A stretch of 38,841 bases of DNA from an uncultured Alphaproteobacteria bacterium. Lineage in GTDB: Bacteria; Pseudomonadota; Alphaproteobacteria; HIMB59. Where the stretch lies: contig CACMUL010000011.1 of assembly GCA_902616855.1 (NCBI GenBank), positions 1 through 38,841 of the forward strand, read 5' to 3'. Position 1 is the stretch's first letter. Each line of letters starts with the position of its first letter. This document shows, piece by piece, positions 1 through 8,084 of the stretch. The translations under genes and the position numbers were made by a program. The notes beneath the pieces were generated by a model, which saw only the letters and a list, made by a program, of their open reading frames with translations, was not told the DNA's origin and ran no database searches.

Positions 1-1
1 T

Positions 2-979
2 ATTACTCTTCAGCTCTACACATCTAATAACTCTGCAAAAAAAGGTTCTTGTTGTTCTGGTCTTGATATTTATGACGCTAGACGAGTTGCCCAAAAATTA
101 GATATACCCCACTATGTATTTAATTATGAAAAAACATTTAAATCAGATGTAATCGATTACTTTATCAACGCTTACGAAAATGGTGAAACACCGATACCTT
201 GTGTTAAGTGTAATGAGACTGTTAAGTTTAGAGATTTAATGAACTTTGCAAAAAAATTAGAGGCAGATTGTATGGCAACAGGACATTACATTAGAAGAAA
301 AGGTAATATTAAAGATGCTCATATGTATAGGGCTGAGGATAAATCGAAGGATCAAAGTTATTTTTTATTTGCAACAACCCAGGATCAGTTAGATTACTTA
401 AGATTTCCACTTGGTGAGATATCTAAAGCAGAAACTAGAAAAATAGCAGAGGATCTTGGTCTGATCGTTTACGACAAGAAGGATAGTCAAGATATATGTT
501 TCATTCCAGATGGAGATTATAAAAAATTTATTAAGTCGAATAAGAAGAAAGGTGAAATACTCGACCTTTCAGGTAATGTTTTATCTTTTCATGACGGTAT
601 TCAAAATTTTACAGTTGGTCAAAGAAGAGGCTTGGGTATAGCAAATGAAGATCCACTTTATGTTGTTGATATTATTAAAGATAAAAACCAAATAATTGTT
701 GGTGATAAGAAAGATCTGTTAGGTAAATCACTCTTATTAGGTGATTTGAATTTTATTATGCCAGAGTACGACCTTTCCAAAAAAACTGTTGAAATCCCTT
801 GTAGTGCAAAAATTAGATCTTTATCTGAACCAAAAAAGGGAAAACTTATAAAACAATCTACCTCCTATTCTTTTGAGTTTGATGAACCCGCAGAGGCAAT
901 TACCAAAGGTCAAGCTTGTGTTTTATATGATAATGATAGGGTTTTAGGTGGTGGGATTATTAAACAGAAACTGAACTAA
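2..979 (+). CDS. mnmA: tRNA-specific 2-thiouridylase MnmA (5' end outside window)
   Basis: MnmA activates U34 of Lys, Glu and Gln tRNAs with ATP and adds sulfur, giving 2-thiouridine at the wobble position. The frame is open from base 2, so the gene starts before the window and the N-terminal ATP-binding loop is missing here. Visible motifs are GSCCSGLDIYDARRVA, the IPHYVFNYE segment, the PCVKCN motif with the first catalytic cysteine, GHY, the KDQSYFLF segment, and DSQDICFIP with the second catalytic cysteine. GQRRGLGIA and the C-terminal beta-barrel, which ends in GGGII, follow. The internal ATG at 239 is not the start, because the family similarity continues upstream of it. The gene lies 60 nt before sufB on the same strand; the cysteine desulfurase encoded downstream could be its sulfur source (inference). 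Confidence 0.95.
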   Translation: MTLQLYTSNNSAKKGSCCSGLDIYDARRVAQKLDIPHYVFNYEKTFKSDVIDYFINAYENGETPIPCVKCNETVKFRDLMNFAKKLEADCMATGHYIRRKGNIKDAHMYRAEDKSKDQSYFLFATTQDQLDYLRFPLGEISKAETRKIAEDLGLIVYDKKDSQDICFIPDGDYKKFIKSNKKKGEILDLSGNVLSFHDGIQNFTVGQRRGLGIANEDPLYVVDIIKDKNQIIVGDKKDLLGKSLLLGDLNFIMPEYDLSKKTVEIPCSAKIRSLSEPKKGKLIKQSTSYSFEFDEPAEAITKGQACVLYDNDRVLGGGIIKQKLN

Positions 980-1002
980 TTAGGGTATTTACTCGTATTT
1001 TC

Positions 1003-1030
1003 TTGTAAAAATCCTTATTTATCATATATA
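1003..1030 (+). promoter_or_regulatory. possible sigma70 promoter for the suf operon
   Basis: TTGTAA (1003-1008) and TATATA (1025-1030) are separated by 16 bp in the 60-nt gap between mnmA and sufB. A start site about 6 nt downstream would leave only a few bases before the sufB ATG at 1040, so the transcript would be almost leaderless. No strong Shine-Dalgarno sequence is visible. In such AT-rich DNA the match is weak evidence, and read-through from mnmA is an alternative. Confidence 0.3.
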
Positions 1031-1039
1031 TCAAGACTT

Positions 1040-2497
1040 ATGGCAGCTACAGAACAAACAATTAAACAAGTAAACACACTAGGTAGTAGTGATTACAAAT
1101 ATGGTTTTTCTACTGAAGTAGACGAGATCCGACCTCCAAAAGGTTTAAATGAAGAAATAATAAAATTCATATCTGCCCAAAAAGATGAACCAGAGTGGAT
1201 GCTTGAATGGAGATTAAATGCATTTAAAGTTTTCAATAAATTACCTAAGCCTCAATGGGCAAAATTGAATATTCCAGAAATCGATTATCAAGATTGTTAT
1301 TATTACTCAATACCTAAAAGTTTAAAAGATAAACCAAAGTCACTAGATGAAATAGATCCTGAAATACTAAAAACTTATGAAAAACTAGGTATTCCATTAA
1401 AAGAACAAAAAATGTTATCTGGTATTGCTGTTGATGCTGTTTTCGACTCCGTATCAGTTGCCACTACATATAAAAAACAACTGAGCGACTTAGGTATAGT
1501 ATTCTGTTCAATTTCTGAGGCAGTGAAAACTCACCCAGAATTAGTAAAAAAATATCTAGGAAGTGTAATTCCAGTTTCAGATCACTCTTTTGCAGCATTA
1601 AACTCAGCCGTTTTCACTGATGGATCGTTTATTTACATTCCTGAGGGAGTAAGGTGCCCAGTAGAATTATCAACTTATTTTAGAATTAATGCAATGAATA
1701 CAGGCCAATTCGAAAGAACGCTTATCATCGCTGATAAAGACAGTTATGTGAGTTACCTAGAAGGCTGTACTGCACCAATGAGAGATGAAAACCAACTTCA
1801 TGCTGCTAATGTAGAGCTAGTTGCCCTAGATAATGCTGAAATTAAGTATTCAACAGTTCAAAACTGGTACCCAGGAGATAAAGAGGGCAAGGGAGGCATC
1901 TACAACTTTGTAACCAAAAGAGGTGCCTGCAGAGGGAAAAATTCTAAAATATCTTGGACTCAAGTCGAGACAGGATCTGCAATTACATGGAAATATCCAA
2001 GCTGCATTTTACAAGGAGATAACTCTAAAGGAGAATTTTATTCAGTAGCCATTACTAACAATATGCAACAAGCTGACACTGGCACAAAAATGATACACAT
2101 TGGTAAAAACACGTCTTCTAAAATCATATCAAAAGGCATTTCAGCTGGAAAAGCTAATAATACATATAGAGGCCTAGTAAATATTTTGTCGAAAGCCAAA
2201 AATGCTAGAAATTTTACTCAATGTGACTCTCTATTAATTGGTAACCAATGTGGAGCCCATACAGTTCCATATATAGAGTCAAGTAATTCCGACTCAATGG
2301 TTGAGCACGAGGCCACAACCTCAAAAATTAACGAAGATCAATTATTTTACTGTCAGCAAAGAGGATTAAACAGTGAAGATGCAGTGGGGTTAATTGTGAA
2401 TGGTTTTTGTAAAGAGGTACTTCAACATTTACCAATGGAGTTTGCTGTTGAAGCTCAAAAATTAGTCGCAATTAGCTTAGAGGGAAGCGTTGGATAA
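1040..2497 (+). CDS. sufB: Fe-S cluster scaffold protein SufB
   Basis: SufB is the main scaffold of the SufBC2D complex, on which Fe-S clusters are assembled in the cytoplasm. At 485 aa it has the usual length. The central beta-helix carries the family segments [31 protein letters not shown] and the YLEGCTAP cysteine motif. The C-terminal part has the [20 protein letters not shown] segment, which holds a conserved cysteine, and ends in [18 protein letters not shown], typical of SufB rather than SufD. The stop overlaps the sufC start by one base (TAATG), indicating translational coupling. No iscR/rirA regulator gene lies between it and mnmA. Confidence 0.97.
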   Translation: MAATEQTIKQVNTLGSSDYKYGFSTEVDEIRPPKGLNEEIIKFISAQKDEPEWMLEWRLNAFKVFNKLPKPQWAKLNIPEIDYQDCYYYSIPKSLKDKPKSLDEIDPEILKTYEKLGIPLKEQKMLSGIAVDAVFDSVSVATTYKKQLSDLGIVFCSISEAVKTHPELVKKYLGSVIPVSDHSFAALNSAVFTDGSFIYIPEGVRCPVELSTYFRINAMNTGQFERTLIIADKDSYVSYLEGCTAPMRDENQLHAANVELVALDNAEIKYSTVQNWYPGDKEGKGGIYNFVTKRGACRGKNSKISWTQVETGSAITWKYPSCILQGDNSKGEFYSVAITNNMQQADTGTKMIHIGKNTSSKIISKGISAGKANNTYRGLVNILSKAKNARNFTQCDSLLIGNQCGAHTVPYIESSNSDSMVEHEATTSKINEDQLFYCQQRGLNSEDAVGLIVNGFCKEVLQHLPMEFAVEAQKLVAISLEGSVG

Positions 2498-3243
2498 TGT
2501 TAGAAATTAAAAACCTTCATGTCTCTATTGAAGAAAAAAAAATAATTAAAGGTTTGGATTTATCTATTAATAAAGGTGAGGTTCACGCACTTATGGGCCC
2601 TAACGGTTCTGGTAAAAGCACACTCTCTTACGTGCTATCTGGTAAAGATAAATATGAAATAAATGATGGAACAATAGATTACAATGGAAAAAATTTATTG
2701 GAATTAGATGTTGATGAAAGAGCAAACGAGGGATTATTTCTTGCATTTCAATATCCAATGGAAATACCAGGTGTGCAAACTTCATTTTTTTTGAAAACAG
2801 CAATCAATTCTAAAAGAAAATATTTAGGTCAAAGTGAAATGGACGCATTGGAATTTGCTAAATTAATGAAATCAAAAGCAGAAGAATTGAATATAAGCAC
2901 TGAAATGCTTAAAAGAGATCTAAATGTTAATTACTCAGGAGGTGAAAAAAAGAAACAAGAAATTTTACAGATGTCTATGTTAAGTCCCAAAATGGCTATT
3001 TTAGATGAAACAGACTCCGGTTTAGACATTGATGCCTTAAGAATTGTCTCTGAGGGAGTAAATAAATTAAGAAATAGTGATAATTCTTTCCTAGTTATTA
3101 CTCATTATCAAAGACTTTTGAATTATATAAAGCCTGATTTTGTTCATATTATTGCAGATGGTAAAATCGTAAAATCTGGTGATTACTCTTTAGCTTTAGA
3201 GCTAGAAGAAAAAGGTTACGAAGAGATATCTCAAACCGCCTAA
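2497..3243 (+). CDS. sufC: Fe-S assembly ATPase SufC
   Basis: SufC is the soluble ABC-type ATPase of the SufBC2D complex; ATP hydrolysis drives the conformational change that allows cluster assembly. The 248-aa protein has the Walker A motif GPNGSGKS at residues 34-41, the Q-loop in FLAFQYPMEIPG, the ABC signature NYSGGEKKK near 147 and the Walker B segment MAILDETDSGLD, which is the SufC-specific version. The switch histidine lies in VITHYQRLL. It overlaps both neighbours by one base, as expected for a tightly coupled operon making a fixed complex. Confidence 0.97.
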   Translation: MLEIKNLHVSIEEKKIIKGLDLSINKGEVHALMGPNGSGKSTLSYVLSGKDKYEINDGTIDYNGKNLLELDVDERANEGLFLAFQYPMEIPGVQTSFFLKTAINSKRKYLGQSEMDALEFAKLMKSKAEELNISTEMLKRDLNVNYSGGEKKKQEILQMSMLSPKMAILDETDSGLDIDALRIVSEGVNKLRNSDNSFLVITHYQRLLNYIKPDFVHIIADGKIVKSGDYSLALELEEKGYEEISQTA

Positions 3244-4343
3244 TGGAACTTGTATTAAATTTAGACAAGATACAATCTGAAAGTGTATCTCAATATGCCA
3301 AAGACATCTTAGATAATCAAAACCCATATAAAAATTTTAAAATTGAAAATTATAAATACGCTCAACTCCATAAAGAAGTCAAATCCGAAATCTTACTTAG
3401 AGATATAAATTTTTCTAAACTATTAGATAATACCAAAAATATTACCTCTTCTATTTCAAATCCATTTGATTTGACAACTAATTTAAATCTCTGGAATTAC
3501 AATAATGAAGATAGCTTTTTTAGAGTCTCCTCTTTAGTAAAAAGGGAAACTAAATCTGTAAATTTAGATACATTTGATGATAGAAATTTATTTTTAGATA
3601 TTTCTCAAATAAATGAGAACATACATATATCTAAATCCTCTACAAACGAAGTCAATCTTATTATTTTTAATAGCAAATCAAATGATGAGTACCCTAAATC
3701 AATTTTCTTAGATTTATCTAATAATTCTAAGTTAAATGTAGTTCACTATAATGTTTCAAATAATAAATCTTTTTTATACTTTGAGACTAATTTACAAGAC
3801 AACTCTTATTTAAACTTTGTTTCTTTTCAATCAGATAATATCCATACAAGAAACGAGTTTTATGCATCATTAAATCACGAATGTAATTTTGATTTATATG
3901 GTCTTAATATCAACAATTATGGTGTAAATGACAATTATTCATTTATACAACATTTAAAGCCTTCTTCGTCAAGTAGAGAAATTTTTAAATCTATTGTTGA
4001 GAAGGGCGCTATTACAAACTTTCAAGGAAAGATATATGTTGACTCTATTGCTCAGAAAACTGATGGATATCAAATGAGCAGATCGTTGCTTTTAGATGAC
4101 ATATCGAAAGCCAACAATAAACCAGAACTTGAAATTTATGCAGATGATGTAAAATGTAGTCACGGGTCTACTGTTTCCAAATTAGATGACGAGCAAATTT
4201 ATTATTTTAAGTCCAGAGGAATTGATAGCGAAATAGCTAAAAAAATATTAAAAAAAGCATTTATTGTTGAGATTATTGAGTCAATAAAAGATGATATGCT
4301 AAAGAATTATTCAAATGAGTTAATTGAAAGTTTATTATCATGA
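3243..4343 (+). CDS. sufD: Fe-S cluster assembly protein SufD
   Basis: SufD is the SufB paralogue that forms the heterodimeric core of SufBC2D and helps iron acquisition. This 366-aa protein is divergent and AT-biased (rich in Asn, Lys, Ile and Ser) in its N-terminal two thirds. The C-terminal beta-helix is recognisable: the GAITNFQGKIYVD segment, YQMSRSLLL, the DDVKCSHGSTVSKLDDEQIYY... motif with the conserved Cys and His, and the FKSRGID helix. Position between sufC and sufS supports the call. It is shorter than the roughly 420 aa of E. coli SufD, with the reduction in the N-terminal part. It overlaps sufS by 4 nt (ATGA). Confidence 0.92.
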   Translation: MELVLNLDKIQSESVSQYAKDILDNQNPYKNFKIENYKYAQLHKEVKSEILLRDINFSKLLDNTKNITSSISNPFDLTTNLNLWNYNNEDSFFRVSSLVKRETKSVNLDTFDDRNLFLDISQINENIHISKSSTNEVNLIIFNSKSNDEYPKSIFLDLSNNSKLNVVHYNVSNNKSFLYFETNLQDNSYLNFVSFQSDNIHTRNEFYASLNHECNFDLYGLNINNYGVNDNYSFIQHLKPSSSSREIFKSIVEKGAITNFQGKIYVDSIAQKTDGYQMSRSLLLDDISKANNKPELEIYADDVKCSHGSTVSKLDDEQIYYFKSRGIDSEIAKKILKKAFIVEIIESIKDDMLKNYSNELIESLLS

Positions 4344-5548
4344 ATAATATTAAATTAGATTTTCCAATTTTAGATAAAAAGATTAGAGACAAAGCTATTA
4401 CTTATCTTGACTCTGCAGCAAGTACTCAGAAACCCAAACAAGTAATTAACTCTATTTCTGAATTTTTAGAAAATTCTTATGAAAATGTTCATAGAGGAAT
4501 GAATTCACTTAGTATAGATGCTACAGATTTATATGAAAAATCTAGAGATGTAGCAAAAAATTTTATTAATTCTAATTCTACAGATGAAATAATTTTTACA
4601 AGAGGGGCTACTGACTCTATAAATATTATTGCTAATTCATTAGCTGAACATCTTAAAGAGGGCGATAATATTGTTGTGACAGAATTAGAACATCACTCAA
4701 ACTATTTGCCTTGGATGAACTTATGTAAAAAATTAGGCTTAGAATTAAAAATAATTCCTATTTTGAAAGATGGCATTCTATCTGAAGACGATATCATTAA
4801 TAATTGTGATGACTCCACAAAGGTTCTCTCTTTAACACACATGTCAAATGTAACTGGCCAAATACTTGATATTAAAAAGATTAAAAAATCAATTAATAAA
4901 GATACTTATGTTGCCGTTGATGGTTGTCAATCAATAGCACACTTAAAAATAGACGTAAAAGATTTAGATTGTGATTTTTACTCTTTTTCATCTCATAAAC
5001 TTTATGGTCCATCTGGTATTGGAATTATGTATGGTAAAGAAGATATTTTAAATAAATTAAATCCTCCAACACTTGGAGGAGGGATGATCAATGAAGTTTC
5101 ATCTAATGATTTTTCCTATGCTATGTTACCTAATAAATTTGAACCGGGTACGCCTTCAATTGAGGCAGCAATTGGCTTTAAAACTGCTATGGAATATTTG
5201 AATAATAATAATTACCAAGACTATTTTCTGAATGAAAAAAAACTCAGATCTACATTAATTAAAGCTTTACGTGAATTCAAAGAAGTAGATATATATGGCT
5301 CTAATGAAGATGGAAATGCTACATCCATTGTTTCTTTTAATGTTAAAAACCAAAATTTTAATGATATTGCCACTTTTCTTGACCAGTATGGAATTATGAT
5401 TAGAGGAGGTCACCATTGTTGCCAACCATTTATGAAAAAGTTAGGTATCCCTGGTTCTTGCAGAGTCTCTTTTGGTATTTATAACGATCTTAATGATATT
5501 GATCATTTTATAGACTCTTTGAAAAAAACTCTAAAACTTCTTCAATAG
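4340..5548 (+). CDS. sufS: cysteine desulfurase SufS
   Basis: SufS is a PLP-dependent class V desulfurase (group II) that takes sulfur from cysteine, makes alanine and holds a persulfide for Fe-S assembly. The 402-aa protein contains LDSAASTQKP near the N-terminus, RGATDSIN, the PLP-contacting ELEHHSN (His119), VDGCQS (Asp194), the lysine motif SFSSHKLYGPSG (Lys220) and RGGHHCCQPFM with the active-site cysteine at Cys360. All key residues are present. Group II desulfurases usually need SufE or SufU to accept sulfur, and neither gene is in this window. It is coupled to sufD by a 4-nt overlap. Confidence 0.96.
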   Translation: MNNIKLDFPILDKKIRDKAITYLDSAASTQKPKQVINSISEFLENSYENVHRGMNSLSIDATDLYEKSRDVAKNFINSNSTDEIIFTRGATDSINIIANSLAEHLKEGDNIVVTELEHHSNYLPWMNLCKKLGLELKIIPILKDGILSEDDIINNCDDSTKVLSLTHMSNVTGQILDIKKIKKSINKDTYVAVDGCQSIAHLKIDVKDLDCDFYSFSSHKLYGPSGIGIMYGKEDILNKLNPPTLGGGMINEVSSNDFSYAMLPNKFEPGTPSIEAAIGFKTAMEYLNNNNYQDYFLNEKKLRSTLIKALREFKEVDIYGSNEDGNATSIVSFNVKNQNFNDIATFLDQYGIMIRGGHHCCQPFMKKLGIPGSCRVSFGIYNDLNDIDHFIDSLKKTLKLLQ

Positions 5549-5551
5549 GCT

Positions 5552-5941
5552 ATGGATAATAAAACACTCTCTGACTTTATGCCAAAAGTAAGTTCTGAAG
5601 GTGAGATTACTTACGGAGAAAAATCGTCATCACAGTCAGTGACATTAACAAATGATCATATAATCAAAGTTCTCACAGATATAAAAGATCCTGAAATGGA
5701 TATGAATATTTATGATCTTGGTTTAATTTACGACATATCAATAGATAATTTTAACAATATTAAAATTATCATGACACTGACAACAGTTAACTGTCCAGTT
5801 GCTGATAGTTTTCCATTAGAGGTTGCTAAAAAAGTCCATGAACTAAATGATGTAGGACAAGTCAGTATAAAACTAACCTTTCAACCACCATGGAATAAAG
5901 ATATGATGAGTGAAAATGCTAAGTTAGCTTTAGGTTTTTAG
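5552..5941 (+). CDS. sufT: SUF system protein SufT-like (MIP18/DUF59 domain)
   Basis: This small protein (129 aa) belongs to the MIP18/DUF59 family (PaaD/SufT-like), whose members act in Fe-S protein maturation. After a low-complexity N-terminal tail of about 30 residues, the domain shows the LTDIKDPEMDMNIYDLGLIYDI signature (its first 20 residues are typical), LTTVNCPVADSFP with the conserved cysteine, and a C-terminal FQPPWNKDMMS segment, the usual W-D end of the family. It starts 3 nt after the sufS stop and ends 1 nt before sufA, so it is part of the same transcript. The exact biochemical role is not settled for the family. Confidence 0.85.
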   Translation: MDNKTLSDFMPKVSSEGEITYGEKSSSQSVTLTNDHIIKVLTDIKDPEMDMNIYDLGLIYDISIDNFNNIKIIMTLTTVNCPVADSFPLEVAKKVHELNDVGQVSIKLTFQPPWNKDMMSENAKLALGF

Positions 5942-5942
5942 T

Positions 5943-6278
5943 ATGACCAGTCCTTTATTTTCATTATCCAAAACTGCTGAAGAACAAATTTCTAAATTAT
6001 TAGTTAATAATAGTAATGCTATTGGTTTAAAGATTGGCTTAAGCACTAAAGGTTGTGCGGGATTGAGTTATACAATGGAGTATGTGAGTAATGATAACAT
6101 ACAAGGTTGTGAGCTAGTCAATGATTACAAGTTTCCTCTATATATTGAGGACAAAGCAGTTATGTATGTAATAGGCACAGAAATGGACTTTATTAAAGAA
6201 GAATTTGGAGAAAGGTTTATTTTTAAAAATCCTAATCAGACTAGTGAATGCGGTTGTGGTGAGAGTTTTCACGTTTAG
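5943..6278 (+). CDS. sufA: A-type Fe-S carrier SufA/IscA/ErpA family
   Basis: A-type carriers receive Fe-S clusters from the scaffold and pass them to target proteins. The 111-aa protein has the three cluster-binding cysteines of the family: one in STKGCAGLSY (about residue 39) and two in the C-terminal ECGCGESF motif. The length and the G-C-[AS]-G signature match HesB/IscA/SufA proteins. It is the last gene of the suf operon, and the next ORF starts 15 nt downstream. SufA versus ErpA cannot be separated by sequence reading alone; operon context favours SufA. Confidence 0.93.
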   Translation: MTSPLFSLSKTAEEQISKLLVNNSNAIGLKIGLSTKGCAGLSYTMEYVSNDNIQGCELVNDYKFPLYIEDKAVMYVIGTEMDFIKEEFGERFIFKNPNQTSECGCGESFHV

Positions 6279-6293
6279 ATTTTAGTTATATTG

Positions 6294-7148
6294 ATGGCAA
6301 TCTTATTGGGTATTCTCTCAGCTTTTAGTTTTGGTGTTGGAGATTTTTTAGCTAGATTTTCATCAAAGGAAGTTGGATTTAAAAATTCACTTTTTTGGAT
6401 GCTGGTTGTTGGCTCAATATTTTATTTAATTTTATTCTATTTTTTTGGAAGTGGTCTTTCTCCAAACGCGATTGGTTTGAGTAATAGTTTCCTATCAGGA
6501 ATTTTAATAATGTTTGGACTTCTTTGTTTATACAGAGGTCTTCAAATGGGACCAGTATCAATTGTAGCCTCGATAACAGCGACCAACCCATTTTTTGTTT
6601 TTGTCATAAGATTTTTTTTAGGAAGTGAACCCACACTGACTCAGTGGATTGCCACTCTTGTTGTAATATCCGGCGCAATATTTGTATCCATAAGCGCTGA
6701 TAGTTTTAAAGAAAGCCTAGGTTTATCAAAAAAACAGATAAAAGAGTCTCTAATTGTGTCATTTATGGCAAGTGGTATGCTGGCTTTGGGTCTTATTTTT
6801 TCTCAAGAGGCCTCTAATTCTTTAAATCCAATTGAGGCTGTTATATATGTAAGATTTTTTAGCTTATTGGGTATTGCTTCCTTATTATTTTTTATGAAGT
6901 CTAAAATAACACTGACAAAAAAAGCAGTTCCTATTTTATTTTTTCAAGGAATATTAGAAACTACAGGTTATTTTTGTTTGGTCTCTGCATATGCTTTTGA
7001 CAAAGTGAGTATTGCAGTAGTAATTTCTTCAGGTTTTGGTTTAGTAACGGTTTTATTGGCTAGACTAGTTTTAAAAGAAAAAATATCTAAAATTCAAACT
7101 TTAGGCATCTCTTTAACTTTCATTGGTGTTGTTGGTCTTACTATCTAA
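6294..7148 (+). CDS. EamA/DMT-family membrane transporter
   Basis: This is a hydrophobic protein of about 284 aa with the pattern of roughly ten membrane helices in two repeated halves, typical of the EamA (drug/metabolite) family. Recognisable pieces are the first helix LLGILSAFSFGVGDFLARFSS, the GPVSIVASITATNPFFVFV segment ending the first repeat and a matching second-repeat end, SIAVVISSGFGLVTVLLARLVLKEKIS. The substrate is unknown. I chose the ATG at 6294; a TTG directly before it (6291) is an alternative start. It lies 15 nt behind sufA, so it may be read through from the suf operon. Its 3' end overlaps the opposing transporter gene by 8 nt. Confidence 0.85.
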   Translation: MAILLGILSAFSFGVGDFLARFSSKEVGFKNSLFWMLVVGSIFYLILFYFFGSGLSPNAIGLSNSFLSGILIMFGLLCLYRGLQMGPVSIVASITATNPFFVFVIRFFLGSEPTLTQWIATLVVISGAIFVSISADSFKESLGLSKKQIKESLIVSFMASGMLALGLIFSQEASNSLNPIEAVIYVRFFSLLGIASLLFFMKSKITLTKKAVPILFFQGILETTGYFCLVSAYAFDKVSIAVVISSGFGLVTVLLARLVLKEKISKIQTLGISLTFIGVVGLTI

Positions 7149-8037
7149 TTAAATTTTGAAGCCTGTTTTTATCAAAACGATATGAATTCATCGCGATAGC
7201 TAAGCAAATAATAATTCCTCCTATAATTGTATTTACATCTGGTGTTTCATTGATACCCAGAATAGGTAGCCACGCCCAAAAAATTCCTCCAACTACTTCT
7301 AATAAAGATAGCATTGTTAGTTCTCCCGAAAGTAATTGTTTTGAACCTATGCTAAACAGGATAAGCCCAGTTGCAACAATTAAACCGTGGGTCATACTCA
7401 ACAAAATATTCCTTAAAGGTAAATAGATTTCTTGATCATTAAAAATCATTAAAAAGGCGGAAATAATTGCGCAAAAAATTCCTGCATAAATTAAAATATA
7501 AAATTTTTTAAAGTTACTTTTGCTTCTCAAAGCAACAGTGAATGCTGCAAAGCCAAGACTTGATATAAAGCCCATAATTAATCCATACAACGATCCACTA
7601 AAGGCACTTGCATATATCATTATTAAAGCACCAATAAACGCAATAATCATAGTTATAAAATTTTGTTTTGAGATTTTCTCATTAATAAACACTAGGGCAA
7701 TTAATGATGCTAAAAAAGGCATTAACGCCAACATAAATAGAGTAACTGCGGCAGTTGTATTGCTTATTGAATAAATAAAACCAACCATGGCTGTTGTTAA
7801 ACTAAGACCACCAATCACAGAAATTTTATCTATTTTGATTACATTCATAAAAAAGTCTTTTTGCTCATTTAGAATAAGATATGTGGTAATGATAATTGCA
7901 ACTGTAAGCCCTCTAATAACAAGGTAGGGGAGTTGATAGATTTGAGGGTCTATCATATTTTTGACCACAAGCGGTCCAAAACTCCATATTAATCCACTTA
8001 AAACTACTATGATTACTGCCTTGATGTGGTCGCTCAT
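7141..8037 (-). CDS. EamA/DMT-family membrane transporter
   Basis: A second EamA-type permease (298 aa), with the two-repeat, ten-helix hydrophobic pattern. It starts with a short polar stretch (MSDHIK) and a helix containing LSGLIWSFGPLVVKNM. The first repeat ends with AAVTLFMLALMPFLASLIALVFINEKIS, a typical EamA signature region, and the second with LTMLSLLEVVGGIFWAWLPILGINE. It is clearly a different subfamily from the converging neighbour, so this is not a simple tandem duplication. Substrate unknown. It is on the same strand as thrS, 41 nt downstream of it, and may be the last gene of a hisI-thrS transcript. Confidence 0.85.
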   Translation of the reverse strand: MSDHIKAVIIVVLSGLIWSFGPLVVKNMIDPQIYQLPYLVIRGLTVAIIITTYLILNEQKDFFMNVIKIDKISVIGGLSLTTAMVGFIYSISNTTAAVTLFMLALMPFLASLIALVFINEKISKQNFITMIIAFIGALIMIYASAFSGSLYGLIMGFISSLGFAAFTVALRSKSNFKKFYILIYAGIFCAIISAFLMIFNDQEIYLPLRNILLSMTHGLIVATGLILFSIGSKQLLSGELTMLSLLEVVGGIFWAWLPILGINETPDVNTIIGGIIICLAIAMNSYRFDKNRLQNLIR

Positions 8038-8061
8038 TTTAAGAAACTAACTTATTTTATA

Positions 8062-8084
8062 AATTAACTTTTTAATAGTTAATT
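8062..8084. other. perfect AT-rich stem-loop at the thrS 3' end
   Basis: AATTAACT (8062-8069) and AGTTAATT (8077-8084) form a perfect 8-bp inverted repeat with a 7-nt loop that spans the thrS stop codon. Only one pair is G-C and no T-run follows on the minus strand, so it is a poor intrinsic terminator. It may instead protect an mRNA 3' end or be chance in AT-rich DNA. Confidence 0.3.
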
